A stretch of DNA of 64,000 nucleotides from assembly GCA_963573385.1 (NCBI GenBank), contig CAUYLG010048219.1, forward strand, positions 1 to 64,000, in the 5' to 3' direction. The notes under the pieces were generated by a model. It did no database searches and was not told the DNA's origin. It saw only the letters and a program-made list of their open reading frames with translations. Position 1 is the first letter of the stretch. Every line of letters starts with the position of its first letter. Below, piece by piece: positions 50,924-62,399 of this stretch. The stretch is from Cacajao melanocephalus. Taxonomy: Eukaryota; Chordata; Mammalia; Primates; Pitheciidae. The translations under genes and the position numbers were made by a program.

Positions 50924-51290
50924 TGTTTTAGTCCTTTTGTGCTGCTATAACAAAGTGCCTGAAACTGAGTAATTTGCAAATGGCATAAATTTATTTTCTC
51001 ACAGTTCTGGAGACTGGGAAGTACAAGATCAAGACACCAGAATTTGGTGCCTGGTGAGAGCCCTTGTTCTGTGTGTCCTTACATGCTGCCCTGACACACG
51101 GTGGAACTTGGAAGGGGGAAAGAGCTTAACTAGTTCCCTCCAGCCCTTTTATAAGTCACTAATCCACTTGTGAGGACCAAGCCCTAAGTACATAATCACT
51201 TTCCAAAGGGCCTCACCTTTTAACACCATGACAAGGGCATTAGGTTTTAACATACAGTTTGGAGGAGGCAGATTCATACGGTAGTGCCAC
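50924..51290 (-). mobile_element. MaLR LTR (MLT1/MST-type, antisense)
   Basis: 'ttttagtccttttgtgctgctataacaaagtgcctgaaactgagtaatttgc', 'ttctcacagttctggagactgggaagtacaagatcaagac', 'ccttttataagtcactaatccacttgtgagg' and 'taacaccatgac...ttaggttttaacat' are landmark blocks of this LTR group in reverse. Confidence 0.8.
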
Positions 51291-51985
51291 AGGGCATATT
51301 TTGTCTTATTTGGCCCAGGCAAAGGTGTTCAAACGTTGTGATGTCTTTTCCTCCCTGTTTCTTAAATGCTGTGCACTGCTGCAAACAGTGAAATTATAGA
51401 GCAATACTCTCAGGAGGAAGGTCTACTCAGACTTCCCTTTCTCACTGGTTGGCACCTGCCAGGATCTCTTCCTTGAATAATGAGAAGATAATGTGGGTTT
51501 TGAGAACTGAATCCTTCCAGCCAATGATTGACAGACATGAGAGATACTTTCTTAACTGACTTACTCACATTTCCTTAATAAAAGTTTATTCTCCAAATAG
51601 AGTCCTCAGAAGTGATCATGGTCACCTTTTTCTCATTCATTAAAAGCTAGTGAATGAGAAGAGTCCCCTTTTGCTCACTCACTTCTCACTGATGTCTTGC
51701 TCCTCAAAAGAGAATGTGTGATATTCCTCCCATGGCATTTTCATATAAATCCCCCCTTGTAAGATAAACCTCAGGGTCCTTTTCCTTCTTTTGTTGATTT
51801 ACAGACTGTCATCAGTTTGCTTATTTAGGAGACCTTGAGCTCTTGCTCTTCTTGGCCCTACCCTAAGAATTCTGGGTAGAGCAATGAGAAAGACATAATT
51901 GTGAACTAAAGTTGTTCCTGATATAGGGTAAGAGAGAGAGGTGGAAGCCAAGAAAGTGATGTCAGAAATGGAAATTAAACACATA
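51291..51985. other. Unique intronic sequence, nothing recognised
   Basis: A small perfect hairpin, ctcattca/tgaatgag with an 11-base loop, lies at about 51632-51659. No gene was seen. Confidence 0.5.
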
Positions 51986-51989
51986 CAAG

Positions 51990-52600
51990 ATGTTGATATA
52001 GGGCAGAGAACTCTCAAAACACACACCCAGGAGGTATCAGGATAGGTTTCTTGGAAGAGGGCATTCACAAGCCAGATAAAGGCTGGAAGGGTGTCTCAGG
52101 CATGGAGAAGGTATGTACAAAGGTACAAAAATGAAAATGGGCATGTCGTCTCCTGAATAGTGCTAGGGTTTTCGAGAGTACTGCATGCAAGTGTTTTGTT
52201 TTGTTTGAGTGTTGGGTGTGGGGCTAGCCAAATTCCAGGGAGATTGATCATGAAGGGTGTGTGTCCCCTTCTGGAGCTGAAATTGCATGTGTAGATAAAG
52301 GAGGACTATGAAACAATTTGAGTAAGGGAGTTGTTTGATTGCATGTGTAATAGAAATGACACGTTAGAAGCAAAGAGGTTGACAGTTGGGGTGGGAAGAA
52401 ACAATTAAAATGGTAAAGGTAGCTCAGAAGGAGAATAATTGAGAACTGCTGAGGTAATGGAATGAGAAGAATTGGTGCTTTTGCATTGCGTTGAGGGCAA
52501 GGGAAAAGACACAGTGATAAGAGGTTCCCTTGGGTGAATTAGTCAATAAAGCTGAAGGTGAAGAGGACCAGGCAGCAAGAGAAGTTGATGTGAGTTCATA
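51990..52600 (-). mobile_element. L2 LINE relic (antisense, patchy)
   Basis: 'ttggaagagggcattcacaagccagataaaggctgg...ggtatgtacaaagg' follows the antisense L2 pattern ('ggggaagagcattccaggcagagg...gtgcaaaggcc'). Heavily diverged. Confidence 0.5.
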
Positions 52601-52734
52601 GATCTAAAGGCAATGGGGTATCCGAGGGCAGAGGCCAGGTGGGAATCTGGGCTGGGATTCATCAGCTTATAGCCATAATTGAGCTTGGCTGAAATTACTC
52701 AGTGACTCTGCAGTACTAGCACAGGCCTTGTGAG

Positions 52735-52905
52735 CTCAGTCTGTGTGCCAGGAGTTTTTATTCTATCAACTCACTCAATGCCATCAATAGACCTATGAGA
52801 TAGGTATTATTTCACAGATAAGTATACTGAGGCCCAGGGTCACTTGGCTACCCTCTGACAGTCAGGGTTCACATTCATAGCTGTTTGTCCCCAGAGCCAG
52901 TATTC
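52735..52905 (-). mobile_element. MIR SINE relic (antisense)
   Basis: 'tgtgtgccaggagtttttattctatcaactcactcaatgccatcaatagacctatgagataggtattatttcacagataagtatactgaggcccag' is a reverse-complement MIR. Confidence 0.8.
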
Positions 52906-53324
52906 TGAAGTCTGAATTTTATTTTCTTGGTGAGACCAGACTCTAAAGAGAAAATTCACAATTCAAGTATATTTGAAGGTGGAGAAACTTGCAAAAGAGA
53001 CTGAGCTTGAGCTGTTGGAGAGGTGCAAGGAAAATCAGGATAAAAAATTCAAAGAATCGAAGAAATGTGAGAGCCAGAAGGAGGGAGCATCCCAAGGCTA
53101 AATGTGGCAGAGGAATCAAGGGTATGAGAACCAGAAAGGATACTGATGGCGGTTCAGGGGCCAAGAATAGCCTTTGCCGGAATAATCTGTCTATATGCTG
53201 AGAGCAGCAGCCTGAGAGCCTGGTGTGCAGACATGGATGAGAACTGATCCCGAGAGGAAAATCTCAGCATGCGGTCGTGGGAGCTGACAGACAAACCAGG
53301 TTTTACTACTCAATATGGTGGGAG

Positions 53325-53495
53325 ACAGAGAAGGCTTCCTAGAGGAGGTAGAAAAGCATACCTAGGAGTCTGGACTTTCTCTCCTAGGAATGGTACAGAA
53401 GGTGTGAGTGTGGAATGTTTTAAGTAGGGGAGTGACATGATCAGATATGGGTCAGAACATCATTTGGCTGAAGTGTGAAGTGCAGATTGTAGCAG
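53325..53495 (-). mobile_element. L2 LINE relic (antisense)
   Basis: 'gaatgttttaagtaggggagtgacatgatcagatatgggtcagaacatcatttggctg' matches antisense L2 ('gggttttaagcaggggagtgacatgatcagatttgcgttttag'). Confidence 0.75.
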
Positions 53496-53560
53496 GGAGA
53501 GGCATTGCCTACCTAGAACATAGTTGGCACTCACATATTTTAATTCGTATTTATTGGATG

Positions 53561-53563
<3 letters not shown>

Positions 53564-53592
<29 letters not shown>

Positions 53593-53709
53593 GAGACAGA
53601 GTCTTGCTCTGTTTGTTGCCAGGTGCCAGGCTGGAGTGCTGTGGCGCAATCTCGGCTCAGTACAACCTCCACCTCCCGGGTTCAAGCAGTTCTCCTGCTT
53701 CAGCCTATC
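53564..53709 (-). mobile_element. 5'-truncated Alu fragment with T(29)
   Basis: A long T run (53564-53592) is followed by 'gagacagagtcttgctctg' and right-monomer sequence to 'ctgcttcagcct', then stops. The word tggatga lies before the T run and again near 53720, probably the target duplication. The T run probably varies in length. Frames 53447-53803 and 53524-53718 are Alu artefacts. Confidence 0.9.
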
Positions 53710-53724
53710 TTATATTAGCTGGAT

Positions 53725-54228
53725 GATGATGCGGGAAATATGTACCCAACAGTGTGACAGATTTCCTACTGAACTCCAAGTCCTATCGACGAGTAGTTTC
53801 TGAGATGTTGCGGTTAGGTTTATATAACACTTAAATCTCACTACTGATTTCTCTCTTCCCATGAATTAGGGAGCTATAGAACCATAAGAAACAGTAATGA
53901 AATGGAACCAATGTACTTTATTTATAGCTGGGAACATTCTCAATACCCTCCTAGTGGGGGACATTGAGGAAAACAGATTGAACAGTAAGTATAAGACACA
54001 GGCATGGATGCCAAAATGGGATTTTTTTTTGTCTTTCTCCATCCTAACTGAGATAAATCTTTAGACTCAAGTGTTTAGAGACAGAGGGACAGGGAGAATG
54101 AAAGGAGAGAAGATGAATAGATGCCTGGCTCCCAGGAGGAACCCAAGGTCCATCAGCCAAGCTGCACTTACTGAATACAAGGGAAAAACAGCAGCTAGTC
54201 ATAAGACTGTGCATGGTTCTTGATTTTT
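53725..54228. other. Unique intronic sequence, nothing recognised
   Basis: No gene or clear repeat was seen. Confidence 0.45.
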
Positions 54229-54380
54229 TTTCTTTATGTATAATGTTTACAATGTGATGTTTGTTTGTAGACAGTTGTACACATTTTTGGGGTACATGTG
54301 ATATTATGATACATGCATACAATGTGTAATGATCAAATTGAAGTAATTGGGATATGCATTACCTCAAGCATCATTCAGAT
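54229..54380 (-). mobile_element. L1MA-type 3' UTR fragment
   Basis: 'gtacacatttttggggtacatgtgatattatgatacatgcatacaatgtgtaatgatcaaattgaagtaattgggatatgcattacctcaagcat' is the antisense L1MA/L1MB 3' UTR. Confidence 0.85.
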
Positions 54381-54659
54381 TTGATATTTAAAGCAACATA
54401 ACCCCCTACCTATTATTAAAATGCATCTCAGTAAAAATCTTGGCCTTTAAGCAATCAAATTTGCAAAGCATCATTGCCTGAGTGAACATGTTCCATGGGT
54501 TTAAACACTGGGTGTCAGTGGCTTCCCAATGCATGTAATCAGTCAGCCTTCACGTGGCCCCTTCTAGACCTAGAGTACTATGCACAGAGCATTATGTCAG
54601 CGTTTCCAAGGTTCCATACAGGATCAGTGGGAAAAGTACTTAGTTAATAAAAATAATCT

Positions 54660-54967
<308 letters not shown>

Positions 54968-54989
54968 CTAAGCATGTAGGAATTGGTGG

Positions 54990-55476
54990 TGTCTTGGTTT
55001 TCTAGGGTTGCTGTTACATAGTACCCAAAACTGGGAGTATGAAGCAACAGAACCGTGTTACAGTTCTTGGGTCTAGAAGTCTGAAATCAAGGTGCACGCG
55101 TCATTGTTCTTTCTCAGGACTGCAAGGCTCTGTTGCATGCCTTTATCCTGGCTTCTGGTGGTTTTCTGGTAATCTCTGATGTGCCTTGGCTTTTCAGTGC
55201 ATTACTACAGTTCCTCCCTCCACCTTCACTTAGTGTTCTACCTGTGTCTCTTCACGAGATCTTCCTTCTGCACATCTGCCTCTGCGTCCAAATTTCCCCT
55301 TTCGTAAGGACACCAGCCATGTTGGATCAGGGACCGTCCTAATGGCCTTGTTTTAACTCTATTAGGCTTTATTGGGCTCTGTAAAGACCTTATTTCCAAA
55401 TAATGCCACATTCTGAGGTACTGGGAGTTAGGGCTTCAACATACCTTTTTGAAGGGGATGAAATTCAGCCTGTACA
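54990..55476 (-). mobile_element. Solitary MLT1 LTR with perfect 5-bp target duplication
   Basis: 'tgtcttggttttctagggttgctgttacatagtaccc...gtctagaagtctgaaatcaaggtg', 'gtaaggacaccagccatgttggatcagggaccgtcctaatggcc' and 'gacattctgaggtactgggagttagggcttcaacata' are standard MLT1 blocks in reverse. GGTGG flanks it at 54985-54989 and 55477-55481. Confidence 0.88.
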
Positions 55477-55481
55477 GGTGG

Positions 55482-56106
55482 CATTTGCTAGTTTTATGTA
55501 GAGGGAGTACAGTTTGGAAAAGCATAAAAAGGCATGCCTATTATGTGGAGTAACAATATTTTGTGTAGATTCTGCCTGGATTTTGTCAGGACTGAAAGGG
55601 GTTTCCTGGAATGTAAGACTTTCAGTGCTAAGACCGCAAAAATCCCAGGCAAACTGCAATGAGTTGGTCACCCTAGGGTTGCATGGTGAAAGATGACTTT
55701 GGTGAGGTAAGCAGGTTATATAGCAAGGACTTTAGATATGAAAACCATGGACATTATCTGGTGGCGAGTAGGCACTGCAAGGTATACAAGGTGACAGGAA
55801 TGACAGGCATATAGGCATAAAATGTGGAAATTCTGGGAATTAGCTTATGGATCACATAGCTCAGCTTCCTTAATGTATGAATAAGGAAACAGGGCATAGG
55901 AAAAGGAGGCTTTGCCTTGAAAACATAAACAGCTGGGAGGTGGAGAATCCTCTCAGGATCTCAGCTTTCTGATTCCTAATCAAGGCTTTTTTTCTTTCAC
56001 AACCAAATATGCCAGTGTATTCAATGGAACATTAGTCCCACAGATATAGCTTGCAATATCTCTCTCTCGGGATTTTTACAGCAGCAGTATTTCTCCACGT
56101 GTGTCA
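55482..56106. other. Unique intronic sequence, nothing recognised
   Basis: A faint MIR-like stretch lies near 55840-55900, too weak to call. Confidence 0.45.
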
Positions 56107-56107
56107 C

Positions 56108-56148
56108 AGATGTGTGTGTGTGTGCATGTGTGTGTGTGTGTGTGTGTT
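56108..56148. repeat. (TG)n microsatellite with CA interruption
   Basis: 'tgtgtgtgtgtgtgcatgtgtgtgtgtgtgtgtg'-type run. Confidence 0.95.
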
Positions 56149-56519
56149 GTGGAAAACCTATTTACAATTCCTGATTCTAGTGTCCCAGTGAACATCCCTT
56201 GGAGAATGGCTGTTTTCCCCAAGCCACCTCCTTTCATGCATCAAAAGGACTGATTTGCAAAATTGTCCTAGGCTGGATTTAGTTAGAGGGTTGGAATGGT
56301 TGATCACCTTGTGTCCTTGTCTAGCGGCCTCCTTTTGAATAATGACATAGGAATGTTGACTTAGGTGGAGGAATGGCATGGCATGTTTTGCTGTCAACAT
56401 GAAATGCTTCATGTAGCATATTCTAGTTTTCATCATTGAGATACCATGAGAATGAGCAAACTTCTCAGATGAGGACTCAAAGGAAAGTCGGAGGGGTTTG
56501 CTTGAGGACTGGGATTTGG

Positions 56520-56705
56520 GCCCTAGCCCCTGATATCAGAGCAACTGAGTTTAGTCTTTACCTCAAGACCTTGGAGTAATGTCATGGCCAATGTACTTAA
56601 TCTATCTTATCTGAACATTGGGGATAATGATAGAGTCCGCCTCACAGGTGTCTTTGTGGACAAAAATTTGTGCGTGTATTGTTCTCAATAAATTTTTGCT
56701 ATGTG
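56520..56705 (+). mobile_element. Possible MIR relic
   Basis: 'acttaatctatcttatctgaacattggggataatgatagagtccgcctcacaggtgtctttgtgg...ttctcaataaatttttgctatgt' follows the sense MIR 3' half. Confidence 0.6.
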
Positions 56706-57100
56706 GATATTCTTGATCATCATCATGAAGATGGTTATTCCATCATTTGTCTGAGGGAACACTATGGCAGGTGAGTGGTAGATCAGGCATTGAAGCCTGC
56801 ATCTGACTCACTGCAGGGCTTATAGATTCTTGAACATGCTTTGCGTTTCTGACTCTGCTTTGCTCATCTTAGCCTGCAGAAAAGTGGGCCTGTATGAGCC
56901 AAAAACTACCTCTATTGAGAGTTCATCTGTCCATCTGTCTATCCTCACACATGTGTACTCATTCATTCATTCACTCATTCATCTATTTTATCTCTCATCA
57001 TACATATATCAAAGATGTCATTTGTGGCCAGCCCTATGTCAGATGTTGAGGAATTTAAGAAAGAAAAAATAAAAAAGAAAGAAGCAGCTGTCTTCCTAAT
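56706..57100. other. Unique sequence with a short (ATTC)n
   Basis: (ATTC)n at about 56960-56984. No gene was seen. Confidence 0.5.
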
Positions 57101-57104
57101 CCCT

Positions 57105-57290
57105 GCTTTATCTTGCTACATCCTAGGGATTATGCTAGACTTTTTATCTACATCATTTCATTTAATTATCCTGGAGAAGCGGATACTATCTTTTCCATTT
57201 TACACATGAGCAAACAGCCTCTAACAAAGAGTAAAGAAAAATAACTTACTTGAAGCCATGCAGGGCACTCTGTGAAGGGTCCAGCCTTCT
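57105..57290 (-). mobile_element. MIR SINE relic (antisense)
   Basis: 'ctacatcatttcatttaattatcctggagaagcggatactatcttttccattttacacatgagcaaacagcctctaac' is a reverse-complement MIR. Confidence 0.75.
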
Positions 57291-58145
57291 GTTCCAGGTC
57301 AGCCTTACTTCCAAGTCTACATTCTTTCTCGGAAGATACGGAGTTTCCCTTCCAAAACCCACGTTCTGGGTCTCTGTTCGCAGATAGCTCCCAACCTTAC
57401 TGAACAGTCAAGAAGTGAGGAAGCACAGAGGTACATCCTGTGCTTTTCTTGCTGCTATTTTACAGGGGGCATTAGCCCAGGCGAACTTGAGAATGACCTC
57501 CTGTCTGCCCATCTTGGCTGGCCTTATCTGGCTGGTGCCAGAGGTGGGCTGGACATGGCCATTCCTCTCTGCTACAGACAGCTCTCTGGGCTTCCCCATC
57601 CATGAGTAAGTCCAGGACACTGGGCATATGTTGACAAACCTGGGCACTCTCAGCCTGGCCAATTATGCCCCAACCATGTCCTACAAGGAGTAATGAAATG
57701 AATTGGAGAGGATTCAGAGCTGTGCGAGCACAATTTCGTGATCACTAATGGTCTCTGAGGAAGATCAGTGATACTCACTCTTGGTTTTTCTTAAGTCTAG
57801 AACTAAGACTGAGAGTGAAAAGAAGGCAGATTTTAAGTGCTCACTACCAGAAATTGTTTTCTAATGGAATTGTCCTCAGTGAACAGGGTTGCTCTGGGCA
57901 GTCTTTAGTGTCTTTACGAGAAGAAGATGAGTTAGTATAGTTGAGTCTAGGAAAGCTACCCATTTGGTAGGAAGAAAGTGGTGGAGGATTGAGTCACAGG
58001 TCTTAAAGCATTGTTGTTTATAAACCATTGACTTTCTTTTGTCATATTGAATTTTATAGAGTAAACTGATGTGTAAAAGAGGAAAAAGAAGAGCTAGTCT
58101 GATGGTTGGTACTCTTCCAGACTTTGTATTTATTACCTCATTTAA
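57291..58145. other. Unique intronic sequence, nothing recognised
   Basis: Opposing frames at 57408-57662 and 57415-57609 mirror each other and have no recognisable domain. Confidence 0.5.
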
Positions 58146-58146
58146 T

Positions 58147-58310
58147 ATTTTTTTTGAGACAGAGTCTCACTCTGTTGCCAGACTGGAGTGCAGTGGTGCA
58201 ATCTCAGCTCACTACAGCCTCCACTTCCTGGGTTCCTGGGTTCAAGTGATTCTCCTGCCTCAGCCTCCTAAGTAGCTGGGACTATAGGCACACATTACCA
58301 CGCTCATGCA
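58147..58310 (-). mobile_element. 5'-truncated Alu fragment
   Basis: 'tttttttgagacagagtctcactctgttgccagactggagtgcagtgg' to 'gtagctgggactataggcacacattaccacg'. It contains a small tandem duplication, cctgggttcctgggttc. Confidence 0.92.
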
Positions 58311-58659
58311 GAGATGGCCTGTGGGACTTTTAAGCCCCAGTATCATAGGTTGTTATGCTGGGGTGAAGGACGCCAGACTTCTATAAGCATTGCCATCTCT
58401 TTTGTTCTCTCACTTTGAGGCTGAGCCAATCACAGGCTCATAGATCACTGATATCACAGGAAGGGATGATTTGTGTTGTGAAGCGCAGAGATCCATTTCC
58501 AGTCATTCATTTAGAAAGCATCAAGACCCATGACCTAGGTGGATGAGGACATGATGTTACTGAGACATTCTGACAAGTCCCATCCCCCTAGTGAAGAGCC
58601 AGATCCTCCTGGGGAAGACACTGTCCTACTTAGACCCACCTTCTTCCTCCATTCATTCT

Positions 58660-58825
58660 TCCTTTTGTTAATGTATCCATTCACTTACCAAACTGTAATT
58701 GGTACCTATGTGCCAATTAGGGTGCTAGATATTAGGAACCCAGAAGTGAAGAACACAAAACCTTTTTTCTGGGGCTTCTAAAGCTTCATGATAGAACCAG
58801 ACACATATTATCATACAGTGTGATT
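58660..58825 (-). mobile_element. L2 3' end (antisense)
   Basis: 'tatccattcacttaccaaactgtaattggtacctatgtgccaattagggtgctagatattaggaacc' follows the antisense L2 3' terminus. Confidence 0.6.
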
Positions 58826-58887
58826 ATCATGGACATTCATGAGCACTTGCTACCTGCCAGGCCTTCAGTTGAAAATTTCACATGATA

Positions 58888-59831
58888 TAATTTTTTATTT
58901 TCTTCAACTTTTATTTTAAGTTCCAGGGTACGTGTGCAGGATGTGAAGCTTTGTTTCACAGGTAAATGTGTGCCATGGTGGTTTGCTGCACAGATCAACC
59001 CATCACCTAGGTATTAAGCCCAGAATCCATTAGCTATTCTTCCTGATATTCTCCCACTGGCCACCTCCCACCCCCCAGCAGGGCCCAGTGTGTGTTGGTC
59101 CCCCCATGTGTCCACGTGTTCTCATTGCTTAGCTCCCAGTTGTAAGTGAGAACATGTGGTGTTTGATTTTCTGTTTCTGTGTTAGTTTGCTGAGGATAAC
59201 AGCTTCCAGCTCCATCCATGTCCCTGCAAAGAACATGATTTCATTCCTTTTTATGGCTGCATAATATTTCATGGTGTATATGTAACACATTTTTTTTTAC
59301 CCATTCTGTCATTGATGGGCATTTGGGTTGATTCCATGTCTTTGCTATTGTGAATAGTGCTGCATTTGTGAATTGCTATTATGAACATATGTGCACATGT
59401 ATCTTTATAATAGAATGAGTTCTTTTCCCTTGGTTGTAGACCCAGTAATGAGATTGCTGAGTCAAATGGTATTTCTGGTTCTAGATCTTTGAAGAATGGC
59501 CACACTGTCTTCCACAATGGTTGAACTAATTCACATTCCCACCAACAGTGTAAAAGTGTTCCTTTTTACCTGCAACCTCACCAGCCTCACCATTCTGATG
59601 GGCGTGAGATAGTATCTCATTGTGGTTTTGATTTGCATTTCTCTAATGATCAGTGATGTTGAGCTTTCTTTTCATATGTTTGTGGGTCACATGAATGTCT
59701 TCTTTGGAAAAGTGTCTGTTCATGTCCTTTGCCCACTTTTTAGTGGGGTTATTTGTTTTCTTCTTGTAAATTTATTTAAGTTTCTTGTAGACTCTGGATA
59801 TTAGAGCTTTATCAGATGGATAGATTGCAAA
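58888..59831 (-). mobile_element. 5'-truncated L1P LINE
   Basis: The + strand shows antisense L1P: 'ttttattttaagttccagggtacgtgtgcagg', 'tttgctgcacagatcaacccatcacctaggtattaagccc', 'gtgagaacatgtggtgtttgattttctg', 'catccatgtccctgcaaagaacatga', ending 'tatcagatggatagattgcaaa'. It is about 944 bp. No intact frame and no clear target duplication. Confidence 0.92.
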
Positions 59832-60325
59832 ACATATAACTTAATAATTACAGAAACACAGGCAAGTCCTATCCACATCCACCTTCTCAGATGGAGAAAC
59901 TGAGGCGGTAGAGATCATCACGCGGGATGTTATAGGAGCCTTTCCAAGGCAGAGTCTGATTTTTCTTTGGAGAATTTGGAAAAAGCTGAAAGTCAGGGTC
60001 AGAAGATGCTCTCCCCTTCTCCCAATTTTTGGATGTCCAATGTTGTAGCCACATGGCTGGGTGGTTTGGAGGTAGTGAGTGGCTTCAGACAGAATTGGAC
60101 AGGAGGACACTGGGTTAATATCACAGAGTCCTCACATACCATGCCAACAGGGCTTGAACAAATGGGTTAGGGGGTATCACATTGACAAAACAAGGGTTTC
60201 TACTGTGACTCTGACTTGCAGTCAGCCTCCTGCCTAGCCTGTCCATTTAGAATTATCTGGAGTTACGTAGACTCTGTTACCTCCTAGCTTTGCCTCTGGC
60301 CCTGCTGCTGCTAGGAGCACTCTTT
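59832..60325. other. Unique intronic sequence, nothing recognised
   Basis: No gene or clear repeat was seen. Confidence 0.45.
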
Positions 60326-60329
60326 GCAT

Positions 60330-60600
60330 CTGCAGTGTTCTCTCACCAACTCCTGCTCATCCTTTTGTCTCTGCTCAGATGTCATTTATTTCAGGAAACT
60401 TTCTGACGGCTGAGCCTGGGTGAGGAGCCTCCCCCATGCTCTCCTTTGTCCTACCACTTATGCTAATCACCTCGCTGTGACACAGCAGGGCCTCGCAGCC
60501 AGGTCTCATCCTTCAATTCCTCTGTTTCCCAGGCTTGCCACTCAGGCTGGCACAGAGTGGGGCTCAGTCAAAGCTTGTTGAAAAGGACCTGAGTTGGGCT
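60330..60600 (+). mobile_element. L2 LINE 3' relic (sense)
   Basis: 'ctcctgctcatccttttgtctctgctcagatgtcatttatttcaggaaactttctgacggc' matches the L2 3' region. It ends 'ggcacagagtggggctcagtcaaagcttgttgaa'. Confidence 0.8.
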
Positions 60601-60611
60601 AAACTATTTTG

Positions 60612-60935
60612 ACCCTCCTCATCCACTTATCCAACAATAAAACAGTATTTATTGTCTACTGCATAGCGGACACAGTGCAGGATGCTGCTTTCATGGTTAT
60701 AACACAAACGGAACAGTTCCTGCTCTCACAGAACATCGGTCCAGTGGGAGAACAAGCATAAAACCCAAACTCCCTTCTCCAAGTGGATCGTTCCGTTTGA
60801 AATATGTGCTATGATGTAACGTGCAGATGGCCATAGAAAGTGTGGCAGGAGACTCCTGATTTAGACCGAGGGTTCCGAAAAGCTTCTTGGAGGAAGTCAC
60901 GTTTAACAGGAGACCTGAAGGTGAGTGAAGAGATA
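60612..60935 (-). mobile_element. L2 LINE 3' relic (antisense)
   Basis: 'acagtatttattgtctactgcatagcggacacagtgcaggatgctgctttcatggttataacac...gttcctgctctcacagaacatcggtccagtgggag' and 'gcttcttggaggaagtcacgtttaacaggagacctgaaggtgagtgaag' are antisense L2. It faces the sense L2 just upstream. Confidence 0.75.
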
Positions 60936-61880
60936 GCCAAGTGCAGGTGGGAGGAAAGAGGCCAAAGGAAGGGCAGTCATGTGACCCCAAGGCAGAGACA
61001 GATTATTTGAGAAAACAAAGTGAGGCCACCATCGCTGCTGGAGGGGCGAGCTGGCGCCAGGTCACACTTGGCTGTGATACCTTATTGGGCATCTTTCATT
61101 GCACTGCCTCGGCCACCTTGCCATTGAGAATTACAGGCAGCCCCATGGGACTGAACCCCGGAGTGATTCTTGACATGATGTCTTCTCTCTTGACACTTCT
61201 TATCTTGAAAGCAGGTATGATAAGCCAAAGTTAGTCACATTCATTTTACCATGTTGGCTATGGATCAGTGAAGACAGTTCCTGCAGCTTCAGTTCAGCCA
61301 TCCTGGCTGTCAACAGAGACCAGAGTTGGGACAGAGTTAGTTCCGGAGCCTTTCCGAGTCCTGAGGCCCTTCTAGGATCCACCTGTGGCCTGGAGGTCAA
61401 ACTCTTGTGCTTGAGAAGCTGAGATCAGAGTGTCTTTGCCTGGGTTTGGCTGTCCTTGGCAGCTATGGTGTATAGCGGTGGCTGCATGTCTTCCCACCTG
61501 CACATCTCTAGAGCTGGGAAACCCAAGGCTTCATGACAGCCAATTTCCCCCTTTGAACAGCTCTGTGGTCAGAAAGCCATGCAGCAGTGGGACAGTCAAC
61601 TTCTACCTTCCAGCCATTAGTTTTTCCTTTGAGCTTCATCAGGACACTCCAAGTCTTTCAAGCTCTAGGTTAAAAAGCCTCAGTTTCTTCAACTATTCCT
61701 CATGGGACACACTTTTAAAGAATAAATAAATAAATAGATGCATATCTTTAAGAATCAGTGTACTTCTATTGCAGCATGGAACCTAAGGAAGAAAATGTCA
61801 CCAATATATCAATATACAGACCTCATTGTACTCAGTCCTGAGTTCACTACACCTAGCATATAGCTGGGGCCACTGGATTT
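60936..61880. other. Unique intronic sequence, no gene recognised
   Basis: Moderately GC-rich. Frames at 60941-61234 and 61430-61729 lack splice context or recognisable domains. (AATA)n lies near 61720-61735. Confidence 0.5.
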
Positions 61881-62025
61881 GCACATGCATGTTTGAGTGC
61901 ACAAGTGTTTGGGCATGCATAGCTGTGTACACGTGTTTGTGGGCATGCGTATTTGTGTGCTGACATGTCTATGGACATGCATAGTTATGTGTGTATGTGT
62001 TTGTGGGCATGGATGCATGAATGCT
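61881..62025. repeat. Minisatellite, 30-32-bp unit, about 4.5 copies
   Basis: Units begin gcacatgcat (61881), gggcatgcat (61911), gggcatgcgt (61941), ggacatgcat (61973) and gggcatggat (62005). The units are diverged and rich in alternating purine-pyrimidine (TG/CA) steps. Confidence 0.88.
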
Positions 62026-62078
62026 TGATTAAACAAATGAATAAGCAGGCATATCTGAACCCTGTTATATAGCACTGA

Positions 62079-62378
<300 letters not shown>

Positions 62379-62399
62379 TGACTTGTCTACCTCATTGTG

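Noticed and set aside
53447..53803. 118-codon frame with a poly-Phe run
   Set aside because: The Phe run is the T tail of an antisense Alu and the rest is Alu right monomer.
61881..62025. Evenly spaced repeats that might suggest a CRISPR array
   Set aside because: Units are contiguous with no unique spacers, and the genome is mammalian. It is a minisatellite.
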